DNA of 64,000 nucleotides from Mimachlamys varia (lineage: Eukaryota; Mollusca; Bivalvia; Pectinida; Pectinidae). The stretch is taken from contig OX392532.1 of NCBI GenBank assembly GCA_947623455.1, positions 3,472,001 to 3,536,000 on the forward strand, written 5' to 3'. A program made the position numbers and the translations under genes. The notes below the pieces were generated by a model, which was not told where the DNA came from, did not search any database, and saw nothing but the letters and a program-made list of their open reading frames with translations. Below, in pieces: positions 34,301 to 42,599 of this stretch (the stretch's first letter is position 1; each line of letters opens with the position of its first letter).

Positions 34301-37300
34301 GTTGTTTTAGGCTGTTTGTACTACTGACAGTGGTAGCCCTTGGTTACACCTTCCTCTGTAGTGATGAGATGTGTGTGATGGTTGTTTTAGGCTGTTTGTA
34401 CTACTGACAGTGGAAGAGTCACACCCTTGGTTACACCTTCCTCTACGAGAAGGAAAACCGATCCCTCCAACAGACGGGGCCAGCCGACGGTGGAGGAACC
34501 TTTGTCTTCCCGTGTACGAAAGCGCCAACCTGCTCCTGATATAGCCAGCATTTTAAGTGAAAGTCCTGACAATCGCCGTAAACAGGCTGGCACCTCCTCG
34601 CGAACAAGTTCACACAACTTGTCTTCACATACACAGCAACTGAAATCTACTATGGAGAAGTATGGTGTGGCAGCGGATGATTCATACAAGCAGCGGGCAG
34701 AGCGCCGAGCTCTTAGGCAGCAAAACTCGCACGAGGACGAGGATGTATCTTCACGCCCCAGGACCGCTAAATCAGCGGGGAGGAGGGGCCCCACTACTAA
34801 AAACACTCTGGACAGTCTCCTGCAAGTTGAGCCTTCTAATTCTGTTAGACCATCACATGATCTACTAGGTCATGTGGACATGACATCATCCTCAAGAAAA
34901 AGTAGTAAAGACAATTTGAATTCTTCTAGACAGACAAGGCAGATGAGTATTCCTTCCGAGTCCAATTCCGGTGCTAGATCATCTAAAAAGTATGATGTGA
35001 CTTCCCCAAGTCTATATGGTGACCGGGGTAGAACAGACAGAGGTAATATACTGTAGGATAGGTAATTACTTAATAGGCTATGTATTGATATACCAGTAGG
35101 ACAGCTAATTAACAAGTAATGTATAGATATACCAGTAGGACAGATAATTAACAGGTAATGTATTGATATACCAGTAGGACAGGTGATAATAGGTATTTTA
35201 TTGATATACCAGTAGGACAGGTAATTAACAGGTAATGTATTGATATACCAGTAGGACAGGTAATTAACAGGTATTGTATTGATATACCAGTAGGACAGGT
35301 AATGTATTGATATACCAGTAGGACAGGTAATTAACAGGTAATGTATTGATATACCAGTAGGACAGGTAATTAACAGGTATTGTATTGATATACCAGTAGG
35401 ACAGGTAATTAACAGGTAATGTATTGATATACCAGTAGGACAGGTAATTAACAGGTAATGTATGGATTTACCAGTAGGACAGGTAATTAACAGGTAATTT
35501 ATTTATATATCTGTTAGACAGACTGAGGTAATGTACTGTAGGATAAATAATTCATTCGTAATAGTTTCATATACCAGTGGTATCTACTATGCAAGGAAAT
35601 ATCTAAGATGTAGGCTATTTAAAAGGGTATTTGTTGTTTCATTATACATGTACAGGTGTTAAATAATGATGTTTTTCTTTTAAAACATGTTCTATTTTGG
35701 GTACCTCACATAAGTTGGACTGTAGATTGCCTTGCAGTGCTTTGGTGTATTAGAAATATTCAGATAAGTTTTGTTTAAATTGAATACATTGCTTTGAAGA
35801 ATTCACTTAAAATGAAGAAAATCCTTGCAATAGCAAGTATTATAAATGGTATTGAAGTTAAAAATAAAACAAAAAAACTCAAATTGCTGCTAAACTATCT
35901 ATAAGTTAAATTAGCTTTGAAATAAATTGTATGCGTCTGATATAAAATAAATGTACAATGTTGATATATCCTTATCAATACAATGTGGTAGATGAAGAAA
36001 AATTAAAAAATAAATATATATATTTATCCAATCTTAATTCTTACATTTAGTAGGTGGTGATGCTGCTGGGGTTTCCAGGAGGTCCCGAGGGTCAGTCACT
36101 GCTCGCGATGTCCAGCAGGAACTCGACACAGGAAATAGGTCAACATTCACATTAGGAAGTAGCAGTTCTGGTACTTCTGGAGCCAGGAGGGCTAGGTATT
36201 AAAATTGAATTGGTGAATGACCTGGTAGTACAAAGTAGAATGTATTATACTGTGGGGGCGCGGTGGCCGAGTGGTTAAGGTGTCCCGACATTCTGCCACT
36301 AGCCCTCCACTTCTGGGTTGCGAGATCAAAAACGATGTGAGGCAGTTGCCAGGTACTGATGGTATATTCAGTGGTTTTTCTCCGGGTACTCCAACTTTCC
36401 TCCACCTGTAACCTCCAATGACCCTGGCTGTTAATAGGATGTAAAACAAAAATAAACCAAACCAAACCATTATACTGTTTATGGTTGCTAACTATAACAC
36501 TGAAGAATACTTAACTTGTTGTGTATTGCCTGTGTGCTATATGTTTTAAAACAGAGAGAAATGCCTCCTGCGGACTATCTGTCAGGAAGCGGGCTCTCTG
36601 ATAGAAATGTTTCCCTTAACCACTATAAAAAGTGAGGGCTATCAGTCACATATTTAAAATCATACACATCTCAAGTAAAATGATAATATTCTTAAAAATT
36701 TTATAACTGAAAATATCTGAATTTCAATTGTATTAACTAGATCTAGTTCATGGTACATATAAAGTATCAATGTACTGACACTCTGGAATGGTCCTAGTGT
36801 GAAAATGTAAAGTAAAACCAACTCACAAGTGAATGCAGAAACACTGTTTAAGGTAGGAGATACAGTGCCTGACATTGGTGTTAAAAGCAGGTCATTGAAT
36901 TCCTGTGATAGTTTATCTATGTTATCTAACATCTCCTGGTGTAACTACAGTAGTCACTACGTAGCGGATAACCTACGGGCAATATATTAGAGTGGGGTAT
37001 CTAAAGATTTTCAATTACATGTATAAAAACAATATTTTAAAATGTGCAGGATACGGTACTGTATTGTAGGTTACATGTATGTACACACTGTGTGCTTGTC
37101 AGTATATTATTGCAATTAACCTATATTGGATCTAGGTGTTAGGTCCTATTAAAGGTGTCTTTTCTAATTTGTACATTTACCCCAAGTGCCTGCAAATTGA
37201 GTTGTTGAAGCAGAATTACACATAAACCTAGCTAATTTCAGTGCTTATACTAAAAGCTTAAACAGCCTTCCTCCTAGCTTAGCCAGATACAGCTTCCTGA

Positions 37301-38664
37301 AAATCACATTCGAATTTAGACTGGTATGAGAATTGAATGTTTACCATGGTAATGTATATGATTGGTAAATGCTAATTATCTTTATATATAAGATAACAGA
37401 AAAATGAAATTTTACATATTTGACAGAAACTCTCAAGGGTCTGTGGATTTGACGGCATCCAATATTCGCACGACGTCCACAACTCCAGGGTCAGCAAGGC
37501 GTGACCGAGGGAATGGCATCTTCTCTCACGGCCAGTCAACCAGCTCAAGTACTACCAACACTCGCTCCTCAACGGTGAGTGTTCCTGATCTACCAAAAGT
37601 TAGGAAGAAATAGTTCAGGTAGATTATTGGTAATTAGTTGAAATCATGACAATTTTAAATTTATCACCTATGAATATTTATAATAACGGGTATAAAGAGA
37701 AGAAGCCTTGAAAATGAAATATCTCTACACTGATTATCCATGACTTCTTATATATATTTCTTGCTATCATTGTGCCAAACTTGTATTTATCTTCTGAACT
37801 AAATATTAACAGTAATGAATTCTGTAGGTTTAGAAGGTAGTTTTTGTGTCGCCTTCAAAAAGCAGGCAACATATAGTTATCATTATATCAACATCAGCGG
37901 TGTCAAATTTTCACGGTTACTATGAATAGAAAATCAGTTTCTGTATGATAACTTGGGTTCGCTTTAGCCAAGCAAGCTCACACATCGTACAGTGCTTCCT
38001 TACAAAAAGTGCTTGCTTGGGATTGCTCTTCAGGTTCAAAGGTCAAAGGTCAAGGTCACTGTAACTATAAATAGAAAACCAGTTTCAGTGTGGTAGCTTG
38101 TATTCGCTTTAGCCGCTCAGATCAAACTCAAACTTTATATTGTGCTTCCTTACCAAAAGTGCTTGCTTGGGATTGCTTTTCAGGTTCCAAGGTCAAAGGT
38201 CAAGGTCACTTTTACTATAAATAAAGAATATCAGTTTTTGAAGGATAACTGGAGTTTGCTTTTGCTGATTTAACTCAAGCTTAGAATAGTTATCTGGGAG
38301 TTGGTTAATTGCATGGGAACCCATCGGGCAAATCATTCAAATTAAACTTGGAATTGATTCAATGAATATCCATAGCTTGTTCCTTTGTTCCTTAAAACTG
38401 ATCTTTCGGCATGCTGCGCAGGTGGATACATCCACCACAGTAGAATTCTTGTCTTGATTAATTCTGATTAAATGTACTCTATGATTTAAAGAAAAAAACT
38501 TTTTTTTTTTTTTAATAAAAAATGCTGAAAAATAAATTAGATACAGGTGACTTACAGTTCTAACATTGTTATAAGTAGAAGAAAACATAACTGATATATT
38601 TTTTCTTTGTGTAATCTTGCAGAGGGTTCCACGTGCACACCGAGACCGTGATCCTTTTCACTGA
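19299..38664 (+). CDS. TRAFD1: TRAFD1, TRAF-type zinc finger domain-containing protein 1 (11 exons, 756 aa)
   Basis: Coding exons: 19299-19342, 24494-24686, 24983-25463, 26354-26569, 26929-26996, 32343-32515, 32995-33103, 34391-35042, 36051-36195, 37427-37574, 38623-38664. All phases join and give 2271 nt. The N-terminus has Cys/His clusters (CSNC at 12-15, MHCKRHISLCKHC, CAYC...HLGYC at 90-115) typical of TRAF-type zinc fingers. A UIM-like segment, EEQDRLLALALSEDL, is at 255-269. Two CEFC...HQxxC fingers use C318, C321, H333, C337 and C412, C415, H427, C431; the same CEFC fingers are found in vertebrate TRAFD1. The last 320 residues are Ser/Arg-rich and look disordered, making this longer than human TRAFD1 (582 aa). 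The vertebrate protein is a negative feedback regulator of TLR and RIG-I-like signalling; the role here is by homology only. The gene carries several arrays of duplicated splice sites (separate entries). Confidence 0.93.
19560..19690 (+). repeat. tRNA-like SINE head interrupted by a micro-insertion
   Basis: The sequence has a D-arm-like TTAGCTCATGATCAGTTGG, an anticodon-arm-like CGGGCTGGAGAGCC and a box B GGTTCGAGCCCC. The D arm is broken at 19594-19625 by a palindromic insertion flanked by GTAGAGC (see separate entry). Removing the insert gives a contiguous tRNA-like sequence. This is probably a SINE and not a functional tRNA gene. Confidence 0.55.
19594..19625. mobile_element. 32-bp palindromic micro-insertion, copy D
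   Basis: CACGGACTTGCTG...TATCTAAGTCCATG lies between direct repeats GTAGAGC (19587-19593 and 19626-19632; the repeat extends to 8 bp if the preceding G is counted). It sits inside the D arm of a tRNA-like sequence, which gives independent proof of insertion. Confidence 0.75.
19700..21837. other. TRAFD1 intron 1, proximal part: possible SINE heads, otherwise nothing recognised
   Basis: On the minus strand 20040-20130 contains GGTCGTAGGTGCGATCCTGG, a box B-like sequence. At 20745-20800 there is a TTGGTCAGTTGGTAGATCAC box A-like phrase. A short TA microsatellite is at 21181-21198. No exon was found. Confidence 0.35.
21838..23268. mobile_element. 1.43-kb TIR element with subterminal GGAGCG motifs
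   Basis: The left end TTAGGCCATACCAATTTGAT is matched by the inverted right end ATCAAATTGGTATGGCCTTA (inverted repeat about 27 bp with small differences). Just inside, TTGGAGCGAGCGGGCGC and TTTCGAGCGAGCGGTAG (left) and AATTGGAGCGGTAAT and AATAGGAGCGGTAAATC (right) repeat a GAGCG core. It contains micro-insertion copy B at 22314-22345. No transposase frame. Confidence 0.65.
22314..22345. mobile_element. 32-bp palindromic micro-insertion, copy B
   Basis: CACGGACTTAG...CTAAATCCGTG is flanked by an exact 7-bp direct repeat GTATGAT (22307-22313 and 22346-22352). Confidence 0.78.
23945..24300 (-). mobile_element. tRNA-derived SINE, minus strand, copy 1
   Basis: Read on the minus strand the head is at about 24297 and the tail at about 23945. 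The order is tRNA-like GTACTGTGGTTTACTGGTAG, then GCAAGTTTGAGTCCAGGTCA (box B region), GTATCCTTGAGCAATATACT, and a tail ending in a short ATT-rich repeat. The same family is at 55045-55376. Confidence 0.75.
24494..24686 (+). CDS. TRAFD1: TRAFD1 coding exon 2
   Basis: The exon opens after TTTGCAG, completes CxxC (NC|KRDINAANF), encodes HEMHCKRHISLCKHCQEP and CEKCHQSVEKMNLEQHE, and ends before GTATGT in phase 0. Confidence 0.93.
24983..25463 (+). CDS. TRAFD1: TRAFD1 coding exon 3
   Basis: Starts EQECPKRQMKCAYCEMDVAQ after TTCTCAG and contains the paired CxxC...HxxxC fingers up to residue 136. It then runs into a Lys/Ser-rich linker and ends at AAGAG|GTAATT, phase 1. Confidence 0.92.
25885..26315. 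repeat. Minisatellite, 17-18-bp unit TGTACAATGTATGATTG
   Basis: About 24 units occur in TRAFD1 intron 3, ending 40 bp before the exon 4 acceptor. It produces open frames of up to 130 codons on the minus strand that are only repeat translation. Confidence 0.92.
26354..26569 (+). CDS. TRAFD1: TRAFD1 coding exon 4 (GC donor)
   Basis: Begins EQASSSQSDTGPAYNEEQDR and includes the UIM-like segment. The frame requires the exon to end at 26569 with the donor AG|GCAAGT, the standard GC-AG intron consensus. Reading through instead would add GKS and stop at 26578-26580. Confidence 0.88.
26929..26996 (+). CDS. TRAFD1: TRAFD1 coding exon 5
   Basis: Encodes LSVLPCEFCGQAVPVDDLVI and HQ, the first CEFC finger without its last Cys. 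The donor CAG|GTACCT is in phase 0. Confidence 0.93.
27392..32145. repeat. Long minisatellite, 52/58-bp units, about 90 copies
   Basis: It lies in TRAFD1 intron 5. The unit is CCCCAGATACTCTGTGATAG followed by GATAATACAGCTCGGTTCCT and ACACTACCATTT (52 bp). A 58-bp variant carries ACATGTACACTATCATTT instead and is interspersed. A second variable position is CAGCTCCT versus CGGTTCCT. The units are very similar across 4.75 kb, suggesting recent expansion or homogenisation. It is non-coding. Confidence 0.96.
32343..32515 (+). CDS. TRAFD1: TRAFD1 coding exon 6
   Basis: Starts STCIEDPLSSLMPQ, providing zinc ligand C337, and ends at CAGTG|GTGAGT in phase 2. Confidence 0.92.
32771..32994. repeat. Two upstream copies of the exon 7 splice acceptor and exon start
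   Basis: The 112-bp units beginning at 32771 and 32883 each contain CTATCTGCAG followed by CTTGAACAAATGATCTCACC, then a diverging GAATTTTGTTAATTTA. The true exon 7 begins at 32995 with the same sequence. In frame, both upstream copies hit TGA after ENFVNLY. Confidence 0.9.
32995..33103 (+). CDS. TRAFD1: TRAFD1 coding exon 7
   Basis: Starts W|FEQMISPEDENFAEDF and encodes LLPCEFCEELFPHEILVQHQ, the second CEFC finger. The donor CAG|GTAAAC is in phase 0, the same intron position as after the first CEFC finger. Confidence 0.93.
33838..34390. repeat. Seven upstream copies of the exon 8 acceptor and exon start
   Basis: Units of about 80 bp repeat GGTTGTTTTAG followed by GCTGTTTGTACTACTGACAG. Acceptor-like junctions open at 33838, 33917, 33997, 34077, 34157, 34236 and 34311, and the real exon opens at 34391. 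Each copy keeps the codons for Ala-Val-Cys, including the zinc ligand. Confidence 0.92.
34391..35042 (+). CDS. TRAFD1: TRAFD1 coding exon 8
   Basis: Opens AVCTTDSGRVTPLVTPSSTR, so C431 completes the second CEFC finger. A Ser/Arg-rich region follows, ending DRGRTDR and AGAG|GTAATA in phase 1. It is the largest coding exon (652 nt). Confidence 0.9.
35043..35540. repeat. Array of about 39-bp units derived from the exon 8 donor
   Basis: The unit is GTATTGATATACCAGTAGGA followed by CAGGTAATTAACAGGTAAT. It ends at 35521-35540 with GACTGAGGTAATGTACTGTA, a near copy of the true junction GACAGAGGTAATATACTGTA at 35036-35055. Each unit contains two CAG|GTAAT sequences that look like 5' splice sites. 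Confidence 0.85.
36051..36195 (+). CDS. TRAFD1: TRAFD1 coding exon 9 (tandem NAGNAG acceptor)
   Basis: Reads (V)GGDAAGVSRRSRGSV and ends GCTAG|GTATTA. The acceptor is TTTAGTAG, so the exon can begin at 36051 or 36054; the choice changes one residue without shifting the frame. Confidence 0.82.
36250..36475 (+). mobile_element. tRNA-derived SINE (GGCCGAGTGGTTAAGG type), copy 1
   Basis: The tRNA-Leu-like head GGTGGCCGAGTGGTTAAGGT has a degenerate box B (GGGTTGCGAGATCAA). GGCAGTTGCCAGGTACTG, GGTTTTTCTCCGGGTACTCC and TGACCCTGGCTGTTAATAGG follow, and the tail is CCAAACCAAACC. A second copy is at 44765-44985. Both are plus-oriented. Confidence 0.85.
36480..37426. other. TRAFD1 intron 9, rest; nothing recognised
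   Basis: AT-rich intronic DNA without a recognisable exon or repeat array. Open frames here show no family resemblance. Confidence 0.5.
37427..37574 (+). CDS. TRAFD1: TRAFD1 coding exon 10
   Basis: Reads (R)NSQGSVDLTASNIRTTSTTP and ends TNTRSST before GTGAGT, phase 0. Low-complexity Ser/Thr content like the neighbouring exons. Confidence 0.82.
37860..38230. repeat. Two to three tandem units of about 140 bp with AGGTCA direct repeats
   Basis: Each unit has GTGCTTGCTTGGGATTGCT and AAAGGTCAAAGGTCAAGGTC (about 38039 and 38190). It lies in TRAFD1 intron 10. Confidence 0.75.
38623..38664 (+). CDS. TRAFD1: TRAFD1 terminal coding exon 11
   Basis: After CTTGCAG it reads RVPRAHRDRDPFH and stops at TGA 38662-38664. 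The phase fits exon 10 exactly. Confidence 0.82.
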   Translation, partial: RVPRAHRDRDPFH

Positions 38665-38749
38665 TAACACAAGCCTCTGTTAGTAGCCTGGCCTATCATA
38701 AGACGACTAGAAGCCTTTTTATAAACTTCACCTTCAACTAGATCTCTGC

Positions 38750-39370
38750 TACCCTCTGTAACCTGGTCTGCTATTGGATCACTGCCAGCCACTAGTGTAA
38801 CCTGGTCTACTATTGGATCACTGCCAGCCACTAGTGTAATCTGGTCTACTATTGGATCACTGCGAGCCCCTAGTGTAACCTGGTCTACTATTGGATCACT
38901 GCGAGCCCCTATTGTAACCTGGTCTACTATTGGATTACTGCGAGCCCCGTAACCTGGTCTACTATTGGATCACTGCGAGCCATGTAACCTGGTCGACTAT
39001 TGGATCACTGTAATCCACTAGTGTAATCTGGTCTACTATTGGATCACTGCGAGCCCTGTAACCTGGTCTACTATTGGATCACTGCGAGCCCCTAGTGTAA
39101 CCTGGTCTACTATTGGATCACTGCGATTCCCTAGTGTAACCTGGCCTATTATTGGATCACTGCGAGCCCCTAGTATAACCTGGTCTACTATTGGATCACT
39201 GTGAGCCCCTAGTGTAACCTGGTCTACTATTGGATCACTGCGAGCCGCTAATGTAACCTGGTCTACTATTGGATCACTGTGAGCCCGTAGTGTAACCTGG
39301 TCTACTATCGGATTGATCTGAGCCACTGTAATCTGGTCAACCACTAATACTGAACTCCTGTGATCCTTTG
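38750..39370. repeat. 39-bp minisatellite in the TRAFD1 3'UTR
   Basis: About 15 units of CCTGGTCTACTATTGGATCA followed by CTGCGAGCCCCTAGTGTAA, with deletions in some units. A long minus-strand frame across it is repeat translation and not a gene. Confidence 0.92.
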
Positions 39371-40140
39371 TATGCTGGTCTACCACCCAAAAATCAGCTC
39401 CAAGCACTGGTCTTCCATATGATATGTATGTGATGACTGAACAGATTGAAGTGAGATTTAAGATTTAGGATTACCTTCGAAGCGAGTGTCACTTGTAATA
39501 TATACTTCACCAGGACATGCTTATACACAGAGTATTATAGTGATGTTACAACTTGCCAAAATTTCACATATCAACTTTTTACTTATCCTGCTTGCAAAAT
39601 ATTTGAGCTGATGGGAAACGTGTTTTAATACATAAATAGAATGTGATTCTTAATATTTTTTGTAAATTTTACGTTATAACTTGCTGCTTGATTAATTAGA
39701 AAGAAAATTGATTCCTTATCTCAAAGAAATTCATGTCAAGTTTAAAAACTTCGATATAAAAGCATTATTGAAGTAATAAGAAAATTTGTTCATTTTGGAT
39801 TTTCTCCTTGATTTTTATAATGCTATCCTTTTGAGATTTATAAGTTAAGGAACGTTAACATTTATGAAACTGCATGGGATCTGATCAGCTTGAGGGTCAT
39901 AAACCCTGTCGGCTGTAGCTAAGTACATGTAACGATACAACAGTCCCCATTTTGCCACCAGAAGTCATTAGTAGACATTACTGGAAGGTTATTTATTATA
40001 TATTAAATGTTCTTTATGTGTGTATAGTCTGGGTAAAGATTATTTGACACAAACGTTGATTGTTATATTTTAAAAGGACTTTATTTGTTAATTGTGTGTT
40101 AATTTATATTATGTTTGAAGGAGCAATCTTTCTGCATTAT

Positions 40141-40146
40141 AATAAA
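40141..40146 (+). terminator. Candidate poly(A) signal for TRAFD1
   Basis: AATAAA about 1.48 kb after the stop. A second AATAAA is at 40310-40315, followed by another at about 40327. Which one is used cannot be told from the sequence. Confidence 0.4.
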
Positions 40147-40349
40147 CTTTTGGATGTCTAAATAAGTAGAACCCATCAGAAGTTCAGCTGACATGTTTGT
40201 TGATAGTTTTTCAGCATTATGCTCGAGTGTAATGAAACCTAGTGCGTCATAACTAGTCATATTGTCTTTGGTCACAATATTGTATTGTAATGAAAGGACA
40301 GTTTACTTAAATAAACATTAGATATAATAAATAGAAGTTTTACAACTTT

Positions 40350-41570
40350 TATTAATATGGAGGAGAATGGGTTGGTCTTAGGTCTGAGATATTTTCCTCT
40401 CAATCCTTTTCCACTGTTTAGGGTATCAGGTAAACCGTTTTGTCTGTCTTACACCCCACCCATTCCACTCACACACACATTCAGATGCTGCTTTGTGGAA
40501 ATTGCTGATTTGTCTTTTGGTTTCTCAGCCATTTCTAGTGATTGGCATGAAAAAATCGTCCATACAGAATGGGTAAATTTCCCACAAACAGAAATGTTTA
40601 AATAATGGTGTGAAACCCCTGACATGTACAAGTTTTACTCTTTTCCCAGATTTGAAAATCCTTTTTAGGTAGAATTTCTATACACTCTCAACATGAAAGA
40701 TTTTTGTAAGAATTTGCCCAGGTTTTCTGTAACAAAGCATACAATACTTGTTTTCGTGCAACATGACCTTGAATTGGAACTGTTGTTGTAATTAATTTTA
40801 TTTATTATAATATTATTATGATGAATTGTTATTATTGTATATTTGAGTCCAGTGTAGAGGCCTATTTTAAATGATCCTGTACTGGTAATCTATAATTAGT
40901 AAACTTAAAACTTGTTGTTTTAATCAGTATCTTAGAAGCTGTTCTCGTATCATGTTCAATAGGTAACATTCAACCACTACGTACACCCTTGCATTTTGTA
41001 CATTGCGGATTAAGTATTCCTAAATGTAATTTAACAAATCTGATTTTATAGAGACTGCATCTATATATAGTACAGCTTATGTGGACTTCGCACTATCACC
41101 TGTCTGTGACGGACAAAGTTGTGGTATCCACCTAAATGTCCACGTAGGTTAGCCAGTAGGAGGTTTTGGCGTGTTTATGAGCTGAGAATTGTGGTGTATA
41201 ATGAAACACCCTGGGGCATTATAGAAGGATTTTCCTGTATTTGTAACTTAGTAAAACATAAATCCTAGGTAATTAACAGAAAATATGCTTCAAATTCTAG
41301 TAGATAGACCCATTTTTCCTCGAACTTATGAACTATTTCTAATTCAGTCCAGGGAATTAGCATCAAACCAAGAACTGCATATGCTTATGTTATAATTTTA
41401 CATCACACATGAGATATTTTACTGAAGGATAATTGTTTTTCTGTCAAAGAAACAATCCTATTTTAGAGGTAGAAGAAAAACAATAATTGTCATGTTAGGT
41501 TTTAGAGAAACACAGTCACAATAGCAAACAACCCTCTTTGAATGAAAGTGCCAATTTCCGTCTTTAGACA
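40350..41570. other. Intergenic, nothing recognised
   Basis: Short open frames on both strands (for example 40357-40605 plus) show no recognisable domain. AT-rich. Confidence 0.45.
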
Positions 41571-41574
41571 CTGT

Positions 41575-41840
41575 GAATTTTGTCCGACTATATGCATTCG
41601 CTCAGTTTTCAACGGATCTTTTTGAAATCTTGTGGGAATAGACCGTAAAGGATGAAGATGTGCCCCCTGAAGTAAATTATCATTTTTTTTTATCCTTTTC
41701 AGAGAGTTATTCCCCTTATATGTAAATTAACAGAATTTTGTCCGACTCGAGATCTGCTTTGGTTTTCAACAGATCTTTTTAAAAATTTGTGGGAATAGAC
41801 ATTACAGTATGAAGATGTGCCCCTCATTTGTTGTACAAAT
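41575..41840. repeat. Two diverged direct repeats of about 180 bp
   Basis: Both copies contain GAATTTTGTCCGACT, GGTTTTCAACAGATCTTTTT or a close variant, TTGTGGGAATAGAC and GATGAAGATGTGCCCC or similar. Confidence 0.65.
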
Positions 41841-41879
41841 AGGGGTGGTTGGTATGAGTTGACCCCCAGACAACAGTTC

Positions 41880-42380
41880 TAGTTTGAGCAGTATACTGAC
41901 ATTTGATTGTCACATTGGGATTAATTATCAAGGTTGAAGGGATTACCAGTTAATCTCCATGAACTTTTGATGAGCAACTTTCCTATGTATCATACTGCTA
42001 GTTTGAGCAGTAGACATGCATTTGATTGTCACATTGGGATTATTATTAAGGTTGAAGTGATTACCAGTTATTGTAAACCCAACTTATTTTTGCATTTTCA
42101 TATGAAACGACTATTTTGTGACGATTAAATTTTGTAATAAACACGGTCTTAAATCCTATGTACTGCAGTTATCATATCATTCATGGACACTATTCGCTGC
42201 GATTAATTTTTGCGAATTTTAAACACCTGCGAAAATTAATCGCTCGCGAAAATAAGTTGGTTTACAGTAATCTCCATGAACTTTTGATGAACGACTTTCC
42301 TTTGTATAGTTTGAGCAGTAGACATTATGATGGTCACATAGAGGTTATTATTAAGGTTGAAGGGATTACCAGGTAATCTC
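41880..42380. repeat. Diverged direct repeats with AATCTCCATGAACTTTTGAT
   Basis: Segments at 41890-42065 and 42265-42375 share TTGAGCAGTA, AATCTCCATGAACTTTTGAT and AAGGTTGAAGGGATTACCAG. The intervening 42075-42265 includes a TTCGCGAGCGATTAAT-type inverted segment. Confidence 0.6.
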
Positions 42381-42474
42381 AACATTTATCATCTTATGTT
42401 TGATTTGACGTTGTTTTGCTTTAATGAAGATGTACATGTTTTGTTGAAATTTCAGCGGAATGCTTGTTAACATT

Positions 42475-42598
42475 TTGATATAGAGATCATAATATTGGTT
42501 TGATTCTCATCTGTCACCTCACCTATAGTGTTAATATTTTGATACAGAGATCATAATATTGGTTTGATTCTCATCTGTCACCTCACCTATGGAGTATG
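42475..42598. repeat. Tandem duplication of about 63 bp
   Basis: Two near-identical copies of GAGATCATAATATTGGTTTG followed by ATTCTCATCTGTCACCTCAC. Confidence 0.85.
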
Positions 42599-42599
42599 G

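Noticed and set aside
34216..34407. Plus-strand frame through the exon 8 acceptor array
   Set aside because: Repeat-derived and in a different frame from exon 8; explained by the duplicated junction units.
39036..39407. Minus-strand frame of 123 codons (VDQVTLGARSDPI repeats)
   Set aside because: A 39-bp unit divisible by three keeps a frame open; it is antisense to the TRAFD1 3'UTR minisatellite.
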